Notes: generated from the sequence alone by a model not told the origin. Positions 42,522-50,980 are shown, counted from the first letter of the stretch. The stretch is DNA of 53,123 nt from DASXSB01 sp036506275 (GCA_036506275.1 DASXSB010000134.1:1-53123); one strand, 5' to 3'. Numbers and translations: made by a program.

Positions 42522-43418
42522 TCAAGCGGGCGGGGCCTTGATGCGCAGCACGGCGGGCGCGGGATCGAGCTGGATGGTGGTGTGATCGATGCCGAAGCGG
42601 GCGTGGAGGACGCCGTGGAGCTCGTCGAGGAGCCGCTCGCTCTCGCGCACGTCATCCACCACCACGTGCGCGCTCATGGCGTCCCGTCCCGACGTGAGCG
42701 TCCACACGTGAAGGTCGTGCACGTGCCGCACCCCGCGCACCGCGAGCAGCGCCTCCTCGATTTCTCCGAGCTCGAGGTGGGCGGGCGTGCCTTCCAGGAG
42801 CACGTTCACCGCCTGCCGGAGCAGGCGCCACGTGCGCGGGATGATGAAGAGACCGATGCCGGCGCTCACGAGCGGATCGGCGAGGCGCCAGCCCGTCGTC
42901 ACCACCACCAGCGCCGCCACCAGCACGCCGAGCGAGCTGAGCGCGTCGCTCACCACCTCCAGGTACACCGCGCGCACGTTGAGGCTCGTTCCCGCGCCCG
43001 CCTTCAGGAGCGCGGCCCCCCCCACGTTCACGGCCAGGCCGAGGGCGCCGACGGCGAGCATGGGCCCGCCCAGCACGGGCGGCGGCGCCAGCAGCCGCGC
43101 GTACGCCTCGACGAGAATCGCGCCCGAGACGATGAGAAGCACGAGCGCGTTCACGAGGGCGGCCAGGATCTCCGCGCGGAAGTAGCCATACGTCTTGGCG
43201 GGCGTGGGCGGGCGGGCGGCGATCCACACCGCGAAGAGGGCGAGGGCGAGGGCGGCGACGTCGGCCAGCATGTGGCCGGCGTCGGCGAAGAGGGCGAGAC
43301 TTCCCGTCCACAGCGCGCCCGCCACCTCCACCACCAGGAAGCCGCCCGAAAGAACGAGCGTGGCCACGAGCGCGCTGCGCGAGCGCGCCGCCGCCGTCTC
43401 GCGATGGACGTGGTTCAT
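42522..43418 (-). CDS. Cation diffusion facilitator (CzcD/ZitB-type) metal efflux protein
   Basis: A 298-aa CDF transporter with six TM segments. Metal-site residues are seen in LFADAGHMLADVAAL (HxxxD in TM2) and in TM5 (LEVVSDALSSLGVLVAAL, SDxxxS/xxD type). The C-terminal cytoplasmic ferredoxin-like domain contains VRGVRHVHDLHVWTLTSGRDAMSAHVVVD. It exports Zn or a similar divalent ion in exchange for protons. The short His-containing N-terminus (MNHVHRE) is also typical. Confidence 0.92.
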   Translation of the reverse strand: MNHVHRETAAARSRSALVATLVLSGGFLVVEVAGALWTGSLALFADAGHMLADVAALALALFAVWIAARPPTPAKTYGYFRAEILAALVNALVLLIVSGAILVEAYARLLAPPPVLGGPMLAVGALGLAVNVGGAALLKAGAGTSLNVRAVYLEVVSDALSSLGVLVAALVVVTTGWRLADPLVSAGIGLFIIPRTWRLLRQAVNVLLEGTPAHLELGEIEEALLAVRGVRHVHDLHVWTLTSGRDAMSAHVVVDDVRESERLLDELHGVLHARFGIDHTTIQLDPAPAVLRIKAPPA

Positions 43419-43438
43419 CTCGCGGATCGTATCAGGTC

Positions 43439-43447
43439 TGATAGAAT
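43439..43447 (+). promoter_or_regulatory. Extended -10 promoter element for the alpha/beta hydrolase
   Basis: TGATAGAAT (hexamer 43442-43447), 12 bases before the GTG start at 43460. No clear -35. It lies in the 41-base spacer divergent from the CDF gene. Confidence 0.45.
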
Positions 43448-43459
43448 CGACGCGACAGA

Positions 43460-44296
43460 GTGAGCGACTCCAGGGACCGAGACCGCACCGTCGAGCTTCA
43501 CGGCCAGGTCTTCCACTACACCGAATGGGGCGATCCCGGCGCCGCCCCCGTCGTCATGCTCCACGGCATCACCGGCCACGCGCGGAGCTGGGACGACGAG
43601 GCCGCCGCCCTCGCCGAGCGCTATCACGTCCTCGCCTTCGACCAGCGCGGCCACGGCGACTCCGCGCCCGCCCCCGACGGTGATTACTCGACGGACGCCT
43701 TCGCGGCTGACCTCGGCGCCTTCCTCGATGCCCTTCACCTCCGCACCGTCCACGTGGTGGCGCTGTCCCTCGGCGGTCGGGTCGCCATCGCCTTCGCGGG
43801 CCGCAATCCGAAACGGGTGCGCCGGCTCGTCATCGTCGACATCGGGCCCGACATCGCGCCCGAGGGCCGCGCCCGCGTGGGTCGCATGATCGCCGGCAGC
43901 CCCGAGCGTTTCGATTCCGTGGAGCAGGCGCTCGCCTTCGCGCGCGCGGCCAATCCCCGCTACCGGGAGACGGCGCTGCGGCACCGGGTCGGGCACGGGC
44001 TGCGTGCGCACGGGAACGGGTTCGCGTGGAAGTACGACCGCGAGATTCGCGAGCAGATGCGCAGCGGCCGCTGGCGCGATGTCATCGATCTGTGGCCGCT
44101 GTGGGCGGCCATCGCGTGCCCGGCGCTGATCGTGCGCGGCGCCGAATCGGACATCCTGTCGCCGGAGATCGCCAAGCGCATGCTGGAGACGCAGCCCCAC
44201 GCGCGTCTCGTCGAGGTGGAGAACGCCGGCCACACCGTGCCCGGCGACCAGCCGGAAGTATTTCTGAAGATCGTCCGCGACTTCCTCGCCTCGTGA
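43460..44296 (+). CDS. Alpha/beta hydrolase
   Basis: A 278-aa hydrolase fold: VVMLHGITGHARSWDDEA (oxyanion loop HG), nucleophile elbow VVALSLGGRVAIAFAG, acid loop VRGAESDILSPE and catalytic His in NAGHTVPGDQPEVF. No signal peptide. The family includes esterases, haloalkane dehalogenases and C-C bond hydrolases; substrate cannot be assigned. Translation starts at GTG 43460-43462. Confidence 0.85.
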   Translation: MSDSRDRDRTVELHGQVFHYTEWGDPGAAPVVMLHGITGHARSWDDEAAALAERYHVLAFDQRGHGDSAPAPDGDYSTDAFAADLGAFLDALHLRTVHVVALSLGGRVAIAFAGRNPKRVRRLVIVDIGPDIAPEGRARVGRMIAGSPERFDSVEQALAFARAANPRYRETALRHRVGHGLRAHGNGFAWKYDREIREQMRSGRWRDVIDLWPLWAAIACPALIVRGAESDILSPEIAKRMLETQPHARLVEVENAGHTVPGDQPEVFLKIVRDFLAS

Positions 44297-44341
44297 CCGC
44301 GCGCGGCCACCCGCTCCCGGCCTGACCGCGGCCCGCGCCCG

Positions 44342-44914
44342 TCAGCGCGGCGGCGTCGGTCGCTCGATCCCGGAGTCCTTCAGCAGTCCCATGCTGTTGT
44401 AGAGCCGCACGTCGTTTCGGCGCTGGCGGTAGGTGTCTTGAAGCAGATGCCAGACGCTCTCGTCGCGTTTCGCGTACGGCAAGAGGACCGACACGGCCGC
44501 GACGACCACGTCGTCGGCATCGTCGTTGAGCGCCTGGCGGGCGGCGTCGACGGCGGACGGGTCGCCCAGGCGCTCGAGGCCGAAGACGCTCTCGCGACGC
44601 CCGCCGTGGTCGGGCGAGGCGAGGTTGCGCTTGTAAATCGCGATCATGTCGTCGCGATTGTCGGGCGTGGCGATGTACGGCAGGCGCGCCAGCACGCGGT
44701 CGGGCGGCCACGTGGAGCTGCGGGCGAGCCCGGCCACGAGCGCGTTCTTGCTCGCGTCGCTGTACTCCGAGAACCCGCGACTCAACGCGAGCTTGCTCAC
44801 CTCCATGCCGCTCAGGGTGGTGAGCAGGCGGCTGGCCTCGTTGATCACTGGGTCGACGCCAGCCATCGCTCCTCCCGACGTGAGGACAACCGCGAGGACG
44901 AGGACGGCCGCCAT
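44342..44914 (-). CDS. Small exported HEAT-like repeat protein
   Basis: A 190-aa protein with an N-terminal signal (MAAVLVLAVVLTSGGAMAG) and a helical body with HEAT-type pieces (SVFGLERLGDPSAVDAARQALNDDADDVVVAAVSVLLPYA). ATG 44912-44914 is chosen because it opens the signal peptide; the longer frame upstream is Arg/Ser-rich junk inside the preceding gene's end. It lies 31 bases after the OmpA-HExxH gene and probably belongs to the same operon. Confidence 0.72.
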   Translation of the reverse strand: MAAVLVLAVVLTSGGAMAGVDPVINEASRLLTTLSGMEVSKLALSRGFSEYSDASKNALVAGLARSSTWPPDRVLARLPYIATPDNRDDMIAIYKRNLASPDHGGRRESVFGLERLGDPSAVDAARQALNDDADDVVVAAVSVLLPYAKRDESVWHLLQDTYRQRRNDVRLYNSMGLLKDSGIERPTPPR

Positions 44915-44945
44915 CTGCCGCCGGCCCTCTCGTCGCGGGCTCGTG

Positions 44946-47156
44946 CTACGCGAACGCCCGCGTGAACTGGGACGCCCGCATGCTCGTGAACTCGTTGACT
45001 CCATCCTGATCGGCCGCATCCCACAATCGCTTGCTTTCCAGCACGCCTTCGCTGGTGCTGGTCGCGTTGCGCATCAAGTTCTGGTCGTTCAGGAGCTTGT
45101 TCCCGGGCGGCGCCGCCGGCGCGTTGTAGTGCCCACCGTTCACGGCGTTGGACTTGTTGGTGAGCACGTGGCCGGATTCGTGGGCCGGCGAGTACATCGC
45201 GGTCGCGAAGCTGCCGCCATTCACGAAGGCGGTGGCGGCGTCCGTGCGCGCGGCGAAGTCCACCATGGGCGCCGCCTCGCCGCGGTTGCCGCTCGTGAGG
45301 CGGCCCGCGTAGTAGACGCGGATGGTGTTCGGGTCCGCCGGCGTTGCCGCCCCGATCGCCTGCTCCGCGGCGTCGTCGACGGCGAAGGAGTTGACCCCGG
45401 CCGGGGGATCGACGAGCACGAGGGCATCGCCGCCGTCCCGCACGATGTTCGCTTCCGCGGTGCCCCGCGGCGCCGATGTCGTCACCGACATGCCGATCCG
45501 CTCGTACGTCTCCCGGATGATCCGGAGATCGCGCGTGAACACCGCGCTCCCGGCCGCGGTCGGGATCACGCCCTGGCCGCCCACCGTGCGCCGCATCACG
45601 AAGATGTGGAGCGGGAGCGTACGGCGGTCGTCGGGATCGCGATTGAATACCGGAAGCTTCTGCACGATCTTCGGTCCGCTCTTCGGCTGGTACTCCGCCT
45701 CCACGAACCCGCGCAGGCTGGCCTTGCGGATCCGGTGATCCGCCTCACCGTGCTTGCGCTTCCCCGCGTTCGCGTCGCCGGCGGCGAGCCCGCTGTCGGT
45801 CTCCTGGTTCTGATCGTCCGTGTCCGTCACCAGCATGAGCGCCCGCGAGACGAACACGCTGCTGCCGGTCTGGGTTTCCAGGAGCGTGAGGCTCTGATCG
45901 CCGGGACGGTCGAGGTCGCTGTTGTCTTCCTTGAGCGTGCGCCAGTTCACCTTCACGCGGCCGCTCGCGTTGGGGTCGGTCACGCGCAGATAGAAGCGCC
46001 GCGTGTCCGCCCCCACGAAGTTCTTGTCCTCGGCGACGTCGTTGGCGAGGACGTTGGCGGCGCCGGCGCCGGAGCCCGCCGGCGGCGGGTCGAACGCGTT
46101 GTCCCAGAGACCCATGCGAAGGAACGTGGTGGCGGGATCGGAGGCGTCGATCTTGCGGTCGCCGTTGCCGTCGAGGACGAACTCGAGCTTCGCCGTCTCG
46201 AGAACGGGGATGTCCTCGCACGGCGAGCTCGTGGTCAGGCGCTGGTAGAAGCGGCAGGCGAAGGTATCGCGCGTGTCGGGGAAGCGGCGCTCGGCGTCGG
46301 GGAGGCGGCGGCTCCGGCGCGTCTGGCCATCCGACCAGAAACGCTTCTCGCAGCCGGCGGTGCCCTCCTTCGCGCGTGGGCAGGGCCACTTGGAGGGAAC
46401 GACCTTGCTCCCCTTCCGGAAGAGGAGAACCATCACGCGCCGGTTGGGAGAGTTGGCGGCGTTGCGCTCGCTCTTGTCGGTGGCGGCGTCGAACCGCTGC
46501 TGCTCCTTCTCCGAGAAGAGCAGCACTGGGTTGAACTCGCTGCAGCCCTGGAAGTCGGCCTTGCCGCCCGCATCGGCACCGCGGCCGAGGAAATCGGTCT
46601 TCGCCACTTTCAGATCCGGGCCGCACAGCTCGTTCATGTACTGCTCGAAGAGCGTCTTGCGCAGTCCCGGATTCTTCTCGGCGTCCTTCGCGCGCGGCGC
46701 GCGGCCGGCGCCCCCGGGCGCGGCGTCGAGCGTGTCCTGCATCGTCTGGAGCGCGGGAAGACCCCAGCGGTCGTTGCCGAGCGTGTTGCTGAAGAGATCC
46801 TCCCAGAGCGCGGTGTCGCGCGTGAGGAGGGCGTAGATCGCGGTGGCCCGGCGCCCGCTCAGCGCCTTGTTGTAGGCATCGCTGCCGACGGGATCGGCGT
46901 GGCCGAAGACGGACATGGGAGCGCCGGGGTGCTGCGTCCTGAGCTTCTTCAGCTCGTCCAGCTCCGTCTTCACGCCCGGCATCACCACCGAGGAATCGAA
47001 CTCGAAACGGATGTCGTCGACACGCCAACACGCGACGGGGATGATCGCCACCGACACCGTGTTCAGCTCGCTCCCGGTGGCAGGGGCGACGAGAATGGGC
47101 GGCGTCTCCGGAACGACGTGGCTGCCCGCGCTGCCGCCCTTCGTGCGGGGGCTCAT
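44946..47156 (-). CDS. OmpA-domain protein with C-terminal HExxH metalloprotease-like motif
   Basis: A 736-aa protein. Near the N-terminus it has an OmpA/MotB-like domain (IRFEFDSSVVMPGVKTELDEL, VFGHADPVGSDAYNKALSGRRATAIYALL), a Cys-containing middle region and, near the C-terminus, AHESGHVLTNKSNAVNGGHYN (HESGH at 659-663, possible third ligand H676), followed by NLMRNA, which could be a Met-turn. This looks like a zincin-type peptidase. No signal peptide is visible at ATG 47154-47156. It follows a LysM/peptidoglycan-binding gene by 28 bases. Family unassigned; a secreted or phage-tail-like effector that cuts cell-wall or host proteins is one hypothesis. Confidence 0.7.
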   Translation of the reverse strand: MSPRTKGGSAGSHVVPETPPILVAPATGSELNTVSVAIIPVACWRVDDIRFEFDSSVVMPGVKTELDELKKLRTQHPGAPMSVFGHADPVGSDAYNKALSGRRATAIYALLTRDTALWEDLFSNTLGNDRWGLPALQTMQDTLDAAPGGAGRAPRAKDAEKNPGLRKTLFEQYMNELCGPDLKVAKTDFLGRGADAGGKADFQGCSEFNPVLLFSEKEQQRFDAATDKSERNAANSPNRRVMVLLFRKGSKVVPSKWPCPRAKEGTAGCEKRFWSDGQTRRSRRLPDAERRFPDTRDTFACRFYQRLTTSSPCEDIPVLETAKLEFVLDGNGDRKIDASDPATTFLRMGLWDNAFDPPPAGSGAGAANVLANDVAEDKNFVGADTRRFYLRVTDPNASGRVKVNWRTLKEDNSDLDRPGDQSLTLLETQTGSSVFVSRALMLVTDTDDQNQETDSGLAAGDANAGKRKHGEADHRIRKASLRGFVEAEYQPKSGPKIVQKLPVFNRDPDDRRTLPLHIFVMRRTVGGQGVIPTAAGSAVFTRDLRIIRETYERIGMSVTTSAPRGTAEANIVRDGGDALVLVDPPAGVNSFAVDDAAEQAIGAATPADPNTIRVYYAGRLTSGNRGEAAPMVDFAARTDAATAFVNGGSFATAMYSPAHESGHVLTNKSNAVNGGHYNAPAAPPGNKLLNDQNLMRNATSTSEGVLESKRLWDAADQDGVNEFTSMRASQFTRAFA

Positions 47157-47184
47157 CGCCCACTCGTGCGCGCGGTCATCGTCG

Positions 47185-47835
47185 CTAGCACCCGTGGACG
47201 GTCTTGAGCTTCGCCTGGGTCTGCGATCCGCACACGCCGTCGACGTGGAGACCGTGCTCGCACTGGAACTCTTCGACGGCGAGCTTGAAGGCGTCGTCCT
47301 CGGTGGCGTCGATGGGACCGATGTAATAGCCGAGGTTTCCCAGCCGTCCCTTCTGCCCGGTGACCTCGTCGACGGGATCCACGTGGCCGATGTTGACGGG
47401 GATCGCCAGCTCGTCGAGCGCGGTCTCGGACGTCCGCAGCGAGAGGAGACCGCGGGTGGCGGTGGGCGGGATGTCGACCTCGATCTTCCCTTTGCTGTCG
47501 GTCTGGAGCTCGTGCTTCTCGTTGTCGACGAAGAGATCGCACGGGGCATGCGCGATCGGCAGCTCGTACATGTCCTCGAGAACGATGCGGAGCTTGAGGC
47601 GCGGCGCGTTGACCTTGAAGCGGTGGCGCTGGTCCGTCGGCCGCGACTCCTCTCGCACCGTACGATCCGGGATGCGCACGACGTCGCCCGGAAACAGGAC
47701 GTTGGGATTCTGGCGCTTGCGCTTCAGCTCGGCGTTGTCCGCATGGTCCCAGATCGTCTTGTAGTCGACGAATCCATACTTCTTGGCGATCTGGCTCATG
47801 TGGTCGCCCTGCTGGACCGTGTGCTCCTTCGCCAT
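47185..47835 (-). CDS. LysM and peptidoglycan-binding-domain protein
   Basis: A 216-aa protein: N-terminal LysM domain (EHTVQQGDHMSQIAKKYGF, NPNVLFPGDVVRIPD, residues 3-55), a middle beta-rich region (about 65-145, with VNAPRLKLRIVLED and LSLRTSETALDELAIPVN) and a C-terminal peptidoglycan-binding_1-like domain (GYYIGPIDATEDDAFKLAVEEFQCEHGLHVDGVCGSQTQAKLKTVHGC). ATG 47833-47835 has GGAGG 4 nt upstream. No signal peptide. Such proteins occur with OmpA-like partners in contractile-injection or secretion clusters; here the partner carries an HExxH motif. Confidence 0.8.
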   Translation of the reverse strand: MAKEHTVQQGDHMSQIAKKYGFVDYKTIWDHADNAELKRKRQNPNVLFPGDVVRIPDRTVREESRPTDQRHRFKVNAPRLKLRIVLEDMYELPIAHAPCDLFVDNEKHELQTDSKGKIEVDIPPTATRGLLSLRTSETALDELAIPVNIGHVDPVDEVTGQKGRLGNLGYYIGPIDATEDDAFKLAVEEFQCEHGLHVDGVCGSQTQAKLKTVHGC

Positions 47836-47893
47836 CGATCCTCCGCCGCCGGGCCGGATGCCGTTCGGCGCCGCCGCGGGCGCGATCATAGCA

Positions 47894-47918
47894 CCGCGGG
47901 GGGTGGCCGACCCCGCGG
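47894..47918 (-). terminator. Possible terminator hairpin after the sulfite-oxidase-like gene
   Basis: CCGCGGGG pairs with CCCCGCGG (8 bp) around a 9-nt loop, 12 bases past the stop of the molybdopterin protein and upstream of the LysM gene. No U-run follows, so efficiency as an intrinsic terminator is doubtful. Confidence 0.4.
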
Positions 47919-47929
47919 GGGACGCGAGC

Positions 47930-48571
47930 TCAGCGCGCGCGCAGGGCCCGCGCCGCCTCCGCCCGCATCTTCTGCATCGCGTGCGTTTCCTGGTCGGAGT
48001 AGCGCTCCTCCTGCCAGGGGTCGGCGTGCATGTGATAGCCGTTCTGCTCCCAGAAGCCGGGCGGGTTGACGTCGAGGAACTCGAAGGCGCGCAGCCACTT
48101 CGCGCTCTTCCAGAAGTAGAGCCGCGGCACCACCAGCCGCATCGGCCCCCCGTGGTCGGGCTCGAGGTCGCGGCCGTTGTGCTTGAGGGCGAGGACGACG
48201 TCGTCGCCGGCCAGATCCGCGAGGGCGATGTTGGTGGTGTAGTCGGGATCGGCGTGCTGGAGGACGAACGTCGCCTCCGGGCGCACCTTCACCCGGCTCA
48301 GAATCTCGCGGATGTGAACGCCCTCCCACTCGTTGTCGAGCTTCGACCACCGGGTAACGCAATGGACGTCGGACGTGATGGTCACGCGCGGGAGGGCGCG
48401 GAACTCGTCCCACGTCCACACCACTTCCCGTTCGACGAGGCCGTAGCAGCGGAACGTCCACCGCCGGGGGTCGAAGCGCGGGGTGAGCCCGTAGGTCAGG
48501 ACGGGCCACTTGGCGGTGAGGGTCTGGCCGGGTGGCACCCGGTGGGCGAGGGCGGGATCGACTTCCTTCAT
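47930..48571 (-). CDS. Sulfite-oxidase-fold molybdopterin protein
   Basis: A 213-aa cytoplasmic protein with the oxidoreductase molybdopterin-binding fold: DVHCVTRWSKLDNEWEGVHI supplies the Mo-ligand Cys, and ALKHNGRDLEPDHGGPMRLVVPRLYFWKSAKWLRAFEFL is typical of the small YedY/SorA-like branch. No Tat signal or heme domain. ATG 48569-48571 (MKEVDPALAH) has GGAGG 9 nt upstream; a longer N-terminal reading is Arg-rich and unlikely. Redox partner and substrate unknown. Confidence 0.87.
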   Translation of the reverse strand: MKEVDPALAHRVPPGQTLTAKWPVLTYGLTPRFDPRRWTFRCYGLVEREVVWTWDEFRALPRVTITSDVHCVTRWSKLDNEWEGVHIREILSRVKVRPEATFVLQHADPDYTTNIALADLAGDDVVLALKHNGRDLEPDHGGPMRLVVPRLYFWKSAKWLRAFEFLDVNPPGFWEQNGYHMHADPWQEERYSDQETHAMQKMRAEAARALRAR

Positions 48572-48728
48572 CCGTCGTGACCTCCACGCGTGGCGAGGGG
48601 GTGTTCGCTGCTTCCGCTCGACTATACAACGCGCCCCCCGGGGCGACACGACACGCCTCGGCCACGACGCGGCTCCGCGCGCGGCGTGAGGCCGTCGAGG
48701 AACGACGGTCGCGCGCGGGGTGAGGTCA

Positions 48729-48734
48729 TATAAT
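48729..48734 (+). promoter_or_regulatory. -10 element upstream of the NYN gene
   Basis: Perfect TATAAT in an otherwise GC-rich 224-base spacer, 61 bases before the ATG at 48796. No good -35 at 16-18 bp. Likely the promoter of the NYN-domain gene. Confidence 0.5.
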
Positions 48735-48795
48735 TGACGTGGGCGCGAGCGGGGCCGGCGACCCGCGCTTCCGGCGCCACGAAAGGACAGGGCGG

Positions 48796-49563
48796 ATGAA
48801 TGGAGAGCGGAAGCTGGCGCTGTTCATCGATTTCGAGAACATCGCCCGCGGCGTGAAGGAGGCGCAGTACAAGCAGTTCGAGATCAAGCTGGTGCTGGAG
48901 CGGTTGCTGGAGAAGGGCAAGATCATCTCGCGGCGCGCCTACGCCGACTGGAACCGCTTCACCGAATACAAGCGCCCCTTCCACGAGTGGGCCATCGAGC
49001 TGATCGACGTCCCCCAGTCCCGCTACAGCGGCAAGAACTCGGCGGACATCCGGATGGTGGTGGACGCCCTCGACCTCGCGTACGGCAAGACCCACATCGA
49101 CACCTTCGCGCTCGTCTCCGGCGACTCCGACTTCTCGCCCCTCGTCTCCAAGCTGCGCGAGAACGATCGCTACGTCATTGGCCTCGGGGTGAAGTCCTCC
49201 TCCTCCGATCTCCTCGTCGCCAATTGCGACGAGTTCATCTTCTACGAGGACCTCATCCGGGACACCAAGAAGACGAACCTCCTGCGCGGGTTGCCCGAGA
49301 AGAAGGCGGAGGCGATGGCCCAGCTCATCGACGCCATCCAGGCGCTCATGCGGGAGAACAAGGAGACGCTGTGGGGCTCGATGGTGAAGCAGACGATGAT
49401 CCGCAAGAACCCCGCCTTCAACGAGTCCTACTACGGATACTCGACCTTCTCGAAGCTCCTCGAGGAAGCCGCCAAGCAGAAGATCGTGACGCTCGAGCGC
49501 GACGAGAAGAGCGGGACCTACGTCATCACCGCCCTCACCGAGGAGGGCGGCCGCGCCGCCTGA
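48796..49563 (+). CDS. NYN-domain RNase-like protein with C-terminal OST-HTH/LOTUS-type domain
   Basis: A 255-aa protein. The PIN-like NYN domain (residues 1-150) carries the acidic site residues in LALFIDFENIARG, KNSADIRMVVDALDLA and FALVSGDSDFSPLVSKL. The C-terminal part (about 175-250, AIQALMRENKETLWGSMVKQTMIRKNPAFNESYYGYSTFSKLLEEAA) resembles the OST-HTH/LOTUS RNA-binding fold. Probably an RNA-degrading or RNA-binding protein. ATG 48796-48798 is preceded by AAGGACAGGGCGG. No gene next to it hints at a target RNA. Confidence 0.87.
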   Translation: MNGERKLALFIDFENIARGVKEAQYKQFEIKLVLERLLEKGKIISRRAYADWNRFTEYKRPFHEWAIELIDVPQSRYSGKNSADIRMVVDALDLAYGKTHIDTFALVSGDSDFSPLVSKLRENDRYVIGLGVKSSSSDLLVANCDEFIFYEDLIRDTKKTNLLRGLPEKKAEAMAQLIDAIQALMRENKETLWGSMVKQTMIRKNPAFNESYYGYSTFSKLLEEAAKQKIVTLERDEKSGTYVITALTEEGGRAA

Positions 49564-49578
49564 GCCACCCCCGCCCCG

Positions 49579-49941
49579 TCAGCGCACGCGCTTCCACCGC
49601 CCCGCGTCGCTCACGAACGCGGTCAGGACCCAGCTCACCAGCGAGATCACGAGGGCGCCCACGAAGGCCGCCCCGAACCCGGTCACGGTGAACCCGGGGA
49701 CGAACGCCGACGTCAGCCACAGGCAGAACGCGTTGAGCACGAACAGGAAGAGCCCGAGCGTGAGGAGCGTCAGCGGGAACGTGAGCACGACGAGAATGGG
49801 GCGCACGATCGCGTTGATGAGGCCGAGCACGAGCCCGGCGCCGAGGGCGGGGGCGAGGCCGGTGACGTGGATGCCGGGCACGAGGGACGCCGCCAGGTAG
49901 ATGGTGGCCGTGTTCACGAGCACTCGCAGGAGAAATCCCAT
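49579..49941 (-). CDS. Four-TM holin-like membrane protein (phage holin family 4 / DUF360)
   Basis: A 120-aa protein of four TM segments: GFLLRVLVNTATIYLAASLVPGIHV, GLVLGLINAIVRPILVVLTFPLTLLTLGLFLFVLNAFCLWLTSAFVPGFTVTGFG and a last helix. The NAxxRPIL and FP-TLLTLGLF motifs are diagnostic. Widespread in bacteria and unrelated to a phage here; function unknown. ATG 49939-49941 is the natural start. Confidence 0.88.
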   Translation of the reverse strand: MGFLLRVLVNTATIYLAASLVPGIHVTGLAPALGAGLVLGLINAIVRPILVVLTFPLTLLTLGLFLFVLNAFCLWLTSAFVPGFTVTGFGAAFVGALVISLVSWVLTAFVSDAGRWKRVR

Positions 49942-49986
49942 GGGCGCCGTCCCTCTGCGGCCGTTGCACGGGGCGGAGGCGCGTCG

Positions 49987-49992
49987 TATTCT
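49987..49992 (+). promoter_or_regulatory. Possible -10 element for the DsbA-Rieske genes
   Basis: TATTCT lies 7 nt before the GTG start at 50000 in the spacer divergent from the holin-like gene. No good -35. Another case suggesting near-leaderless transcription. Confidence 0.3.
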
Positions 49993-49999
49993 CGGCCCC

Positions 50000-50605
50000 G
50001 TGCCCCGCGTGTCGCTCCGAGTCTCGAGCAGCCGGTGGCTGCTCGCGCTCATGCTGCTCTCACCGGGACCTGCGCGCGCCCAGCTCGACCTCACGATCGA
50101 TCCCGGCATGGTCAAGGGGCCGGCGACGGCGCCCGTGACCATCGTGGAATTCTCGGACTATCAGTGTCCCTATTGCAAATCGGTCCAGCCGTCGCTGGCG
50201 AAGGTCCTCGCCGAGTACAGCGGCCGGGTCCGCCTCATCTTCAAGGATTTCCCCCTCGCCATCCACGACGGCGCGCGTCCGGCCCACCAGGCCGCGCGCT
50301 GCGCCGCCGCCTCCGGAAAGTTCTGGCCCTATCACGACCGCCTCTTCGCCGCCCAGCCCCGCTTCGACCGCGAGCGGCTCATCACGTACGCGGTGGAGGT
50401 CGGACTCGACAGCGACACGTTCGCGCGCTGCCTGGAGGAGGGGCGGTTCGCGGCGGCGGTGGAGCGCGACGTGGCGGAGGCGCGGGCGCTCGGGATCCGC
50501 CAGACGCCGACGTTCCTGATCAACGACCGCCCGCTCGTGGGCGCCCAGTCGGTGGAGACGTTCCGGACACTCATCAATGAAGCGCTGCGCGAGAAACGGC
50601 GATGA
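50000..50605 (+). CDS. Exported DsbA-like thioredoxin-fold protein
   Basis: A 201-aa protein: signal peptide (SSSRWLLALMLLSPGPARAQ), then a DsbA/DsbG-like domain with VTIVEFSDYQCPYCKSVQPSLAKVL (CPYC site), KDFPLAIHDGARPAHQAARCA and the cis-Pro loop IRQTPTFLINDRPLVGAQ. The GTG 50000-50002 start places the signal peptide correctly; an in-frame ATG at 49940 overlaps the divergent gene. It ends overlapping the Rieske gene start (ATGA). Confidence 0.85.
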   Translation: MPRVSLRVSSSRWLLALMLLSPGPARAQLDLTIDPGMVKGPATAPVTIVEFSDYQCPYCKSVQPSLAKVLAEYSGRVRLIFKDFPLAIHDGARPAHQAARCAAASGKFWPYHDRLFAAQPRFDRERLITYAVEVGLDSDTFARCLEEGRFAAAVERDVAEARALGIRQTPTFLINDRPLVGAQSVETFRTLINEALREKRR

Positions 50606-50913
50606 CCGTCATCCGCGTCTCCGATGCCGCCGCCATCCCGACCGGACAGGGCCGCTACGTGGAAGCGAACGGCCTCGGCTTCGCGCTCTTCAACGCGGGC
50701 GGGGGACGGTACTACGCGTGCGGAGACCTGTGCCCGCACGAGGACGGGCCGCTCGCCGAGGGCTGGCTGGAGGGAGACACGGTGATCTGTCCGTGGCACG
50801 GCTTCGACTTCGACCTCGCCACCGGACGCTGCCGGGTGAACGACGATCTCAGCATTCCTGTGTACCCCGTACGAGTCATAACTGGCGTGGTCGAGGTCGA
50901 AGTTCCCTGGTGA
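50602..50913 (+). CDS. Rieske-type [2Fe-2S] ferredoxin
   Basis: A 103-aa protein with the Rieske cluster motif CPHEDGPLAEG...VICPWHGFDFD (CxH and CxxH ligand pairs), similar to NirD or dioxygenase ferredoxin components. ATG overlaps the DsbA-like stop, so the two are co-translated; a redox partnership is possible but they act in different compartments as drawn. No dioxygenase subunit is adjacent. Confidence 0.88.
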   Translation: MTVIRVSDAAAIPTGQGRYVEANGLGFALFNAGGGRYYACGDLCPHEDGPLAEGWLEGDTVICPWHGFDFDLATGRCRVNDDLSIPVYPVRVITGVVEVEVPW

Positions 50914-50960
50914 TGAAACACAGGTGAGGTGGACGTCCCCCTGTGATGAATGGCACAGGT
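50906..50960. promoter_or_regulatory. Tandem dyads upstream of the XRE regulator
   Basis: Two related sites lie about 34 bases apart: GTGATGAAACACAGGT (50910-50925) and GTGATGAATGGCACAGGT (50943-50960). The second is a clean inverted repeat (CCTGTG 50940-50945 with CACAGG 50954-50959), the first an imperfect one (CCTGGTG with CACAGG). The first overlaps the Rieske stop codon. Position directly before an XRE gene suggests autoregulatory operators. Confidence 0.5.
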
Positions 50961-50980
50961 TTCGCTTGCGTCAATTCATC

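Noticed and set aside
44294..44296. UGA ending the alpha/beta hydrolase considered as a Sec codon
   Set aside because: The hydrolase fold is complete with its catalytic His before this codon, the read-through sequence is unstructured and no redox motif surrounds the UGA.
49579..49941. Phage remnant suggested by the holin-like protein
   Set aside because: This four-TM family is common in bacterial chromosomes and no other phage gene is nearby.
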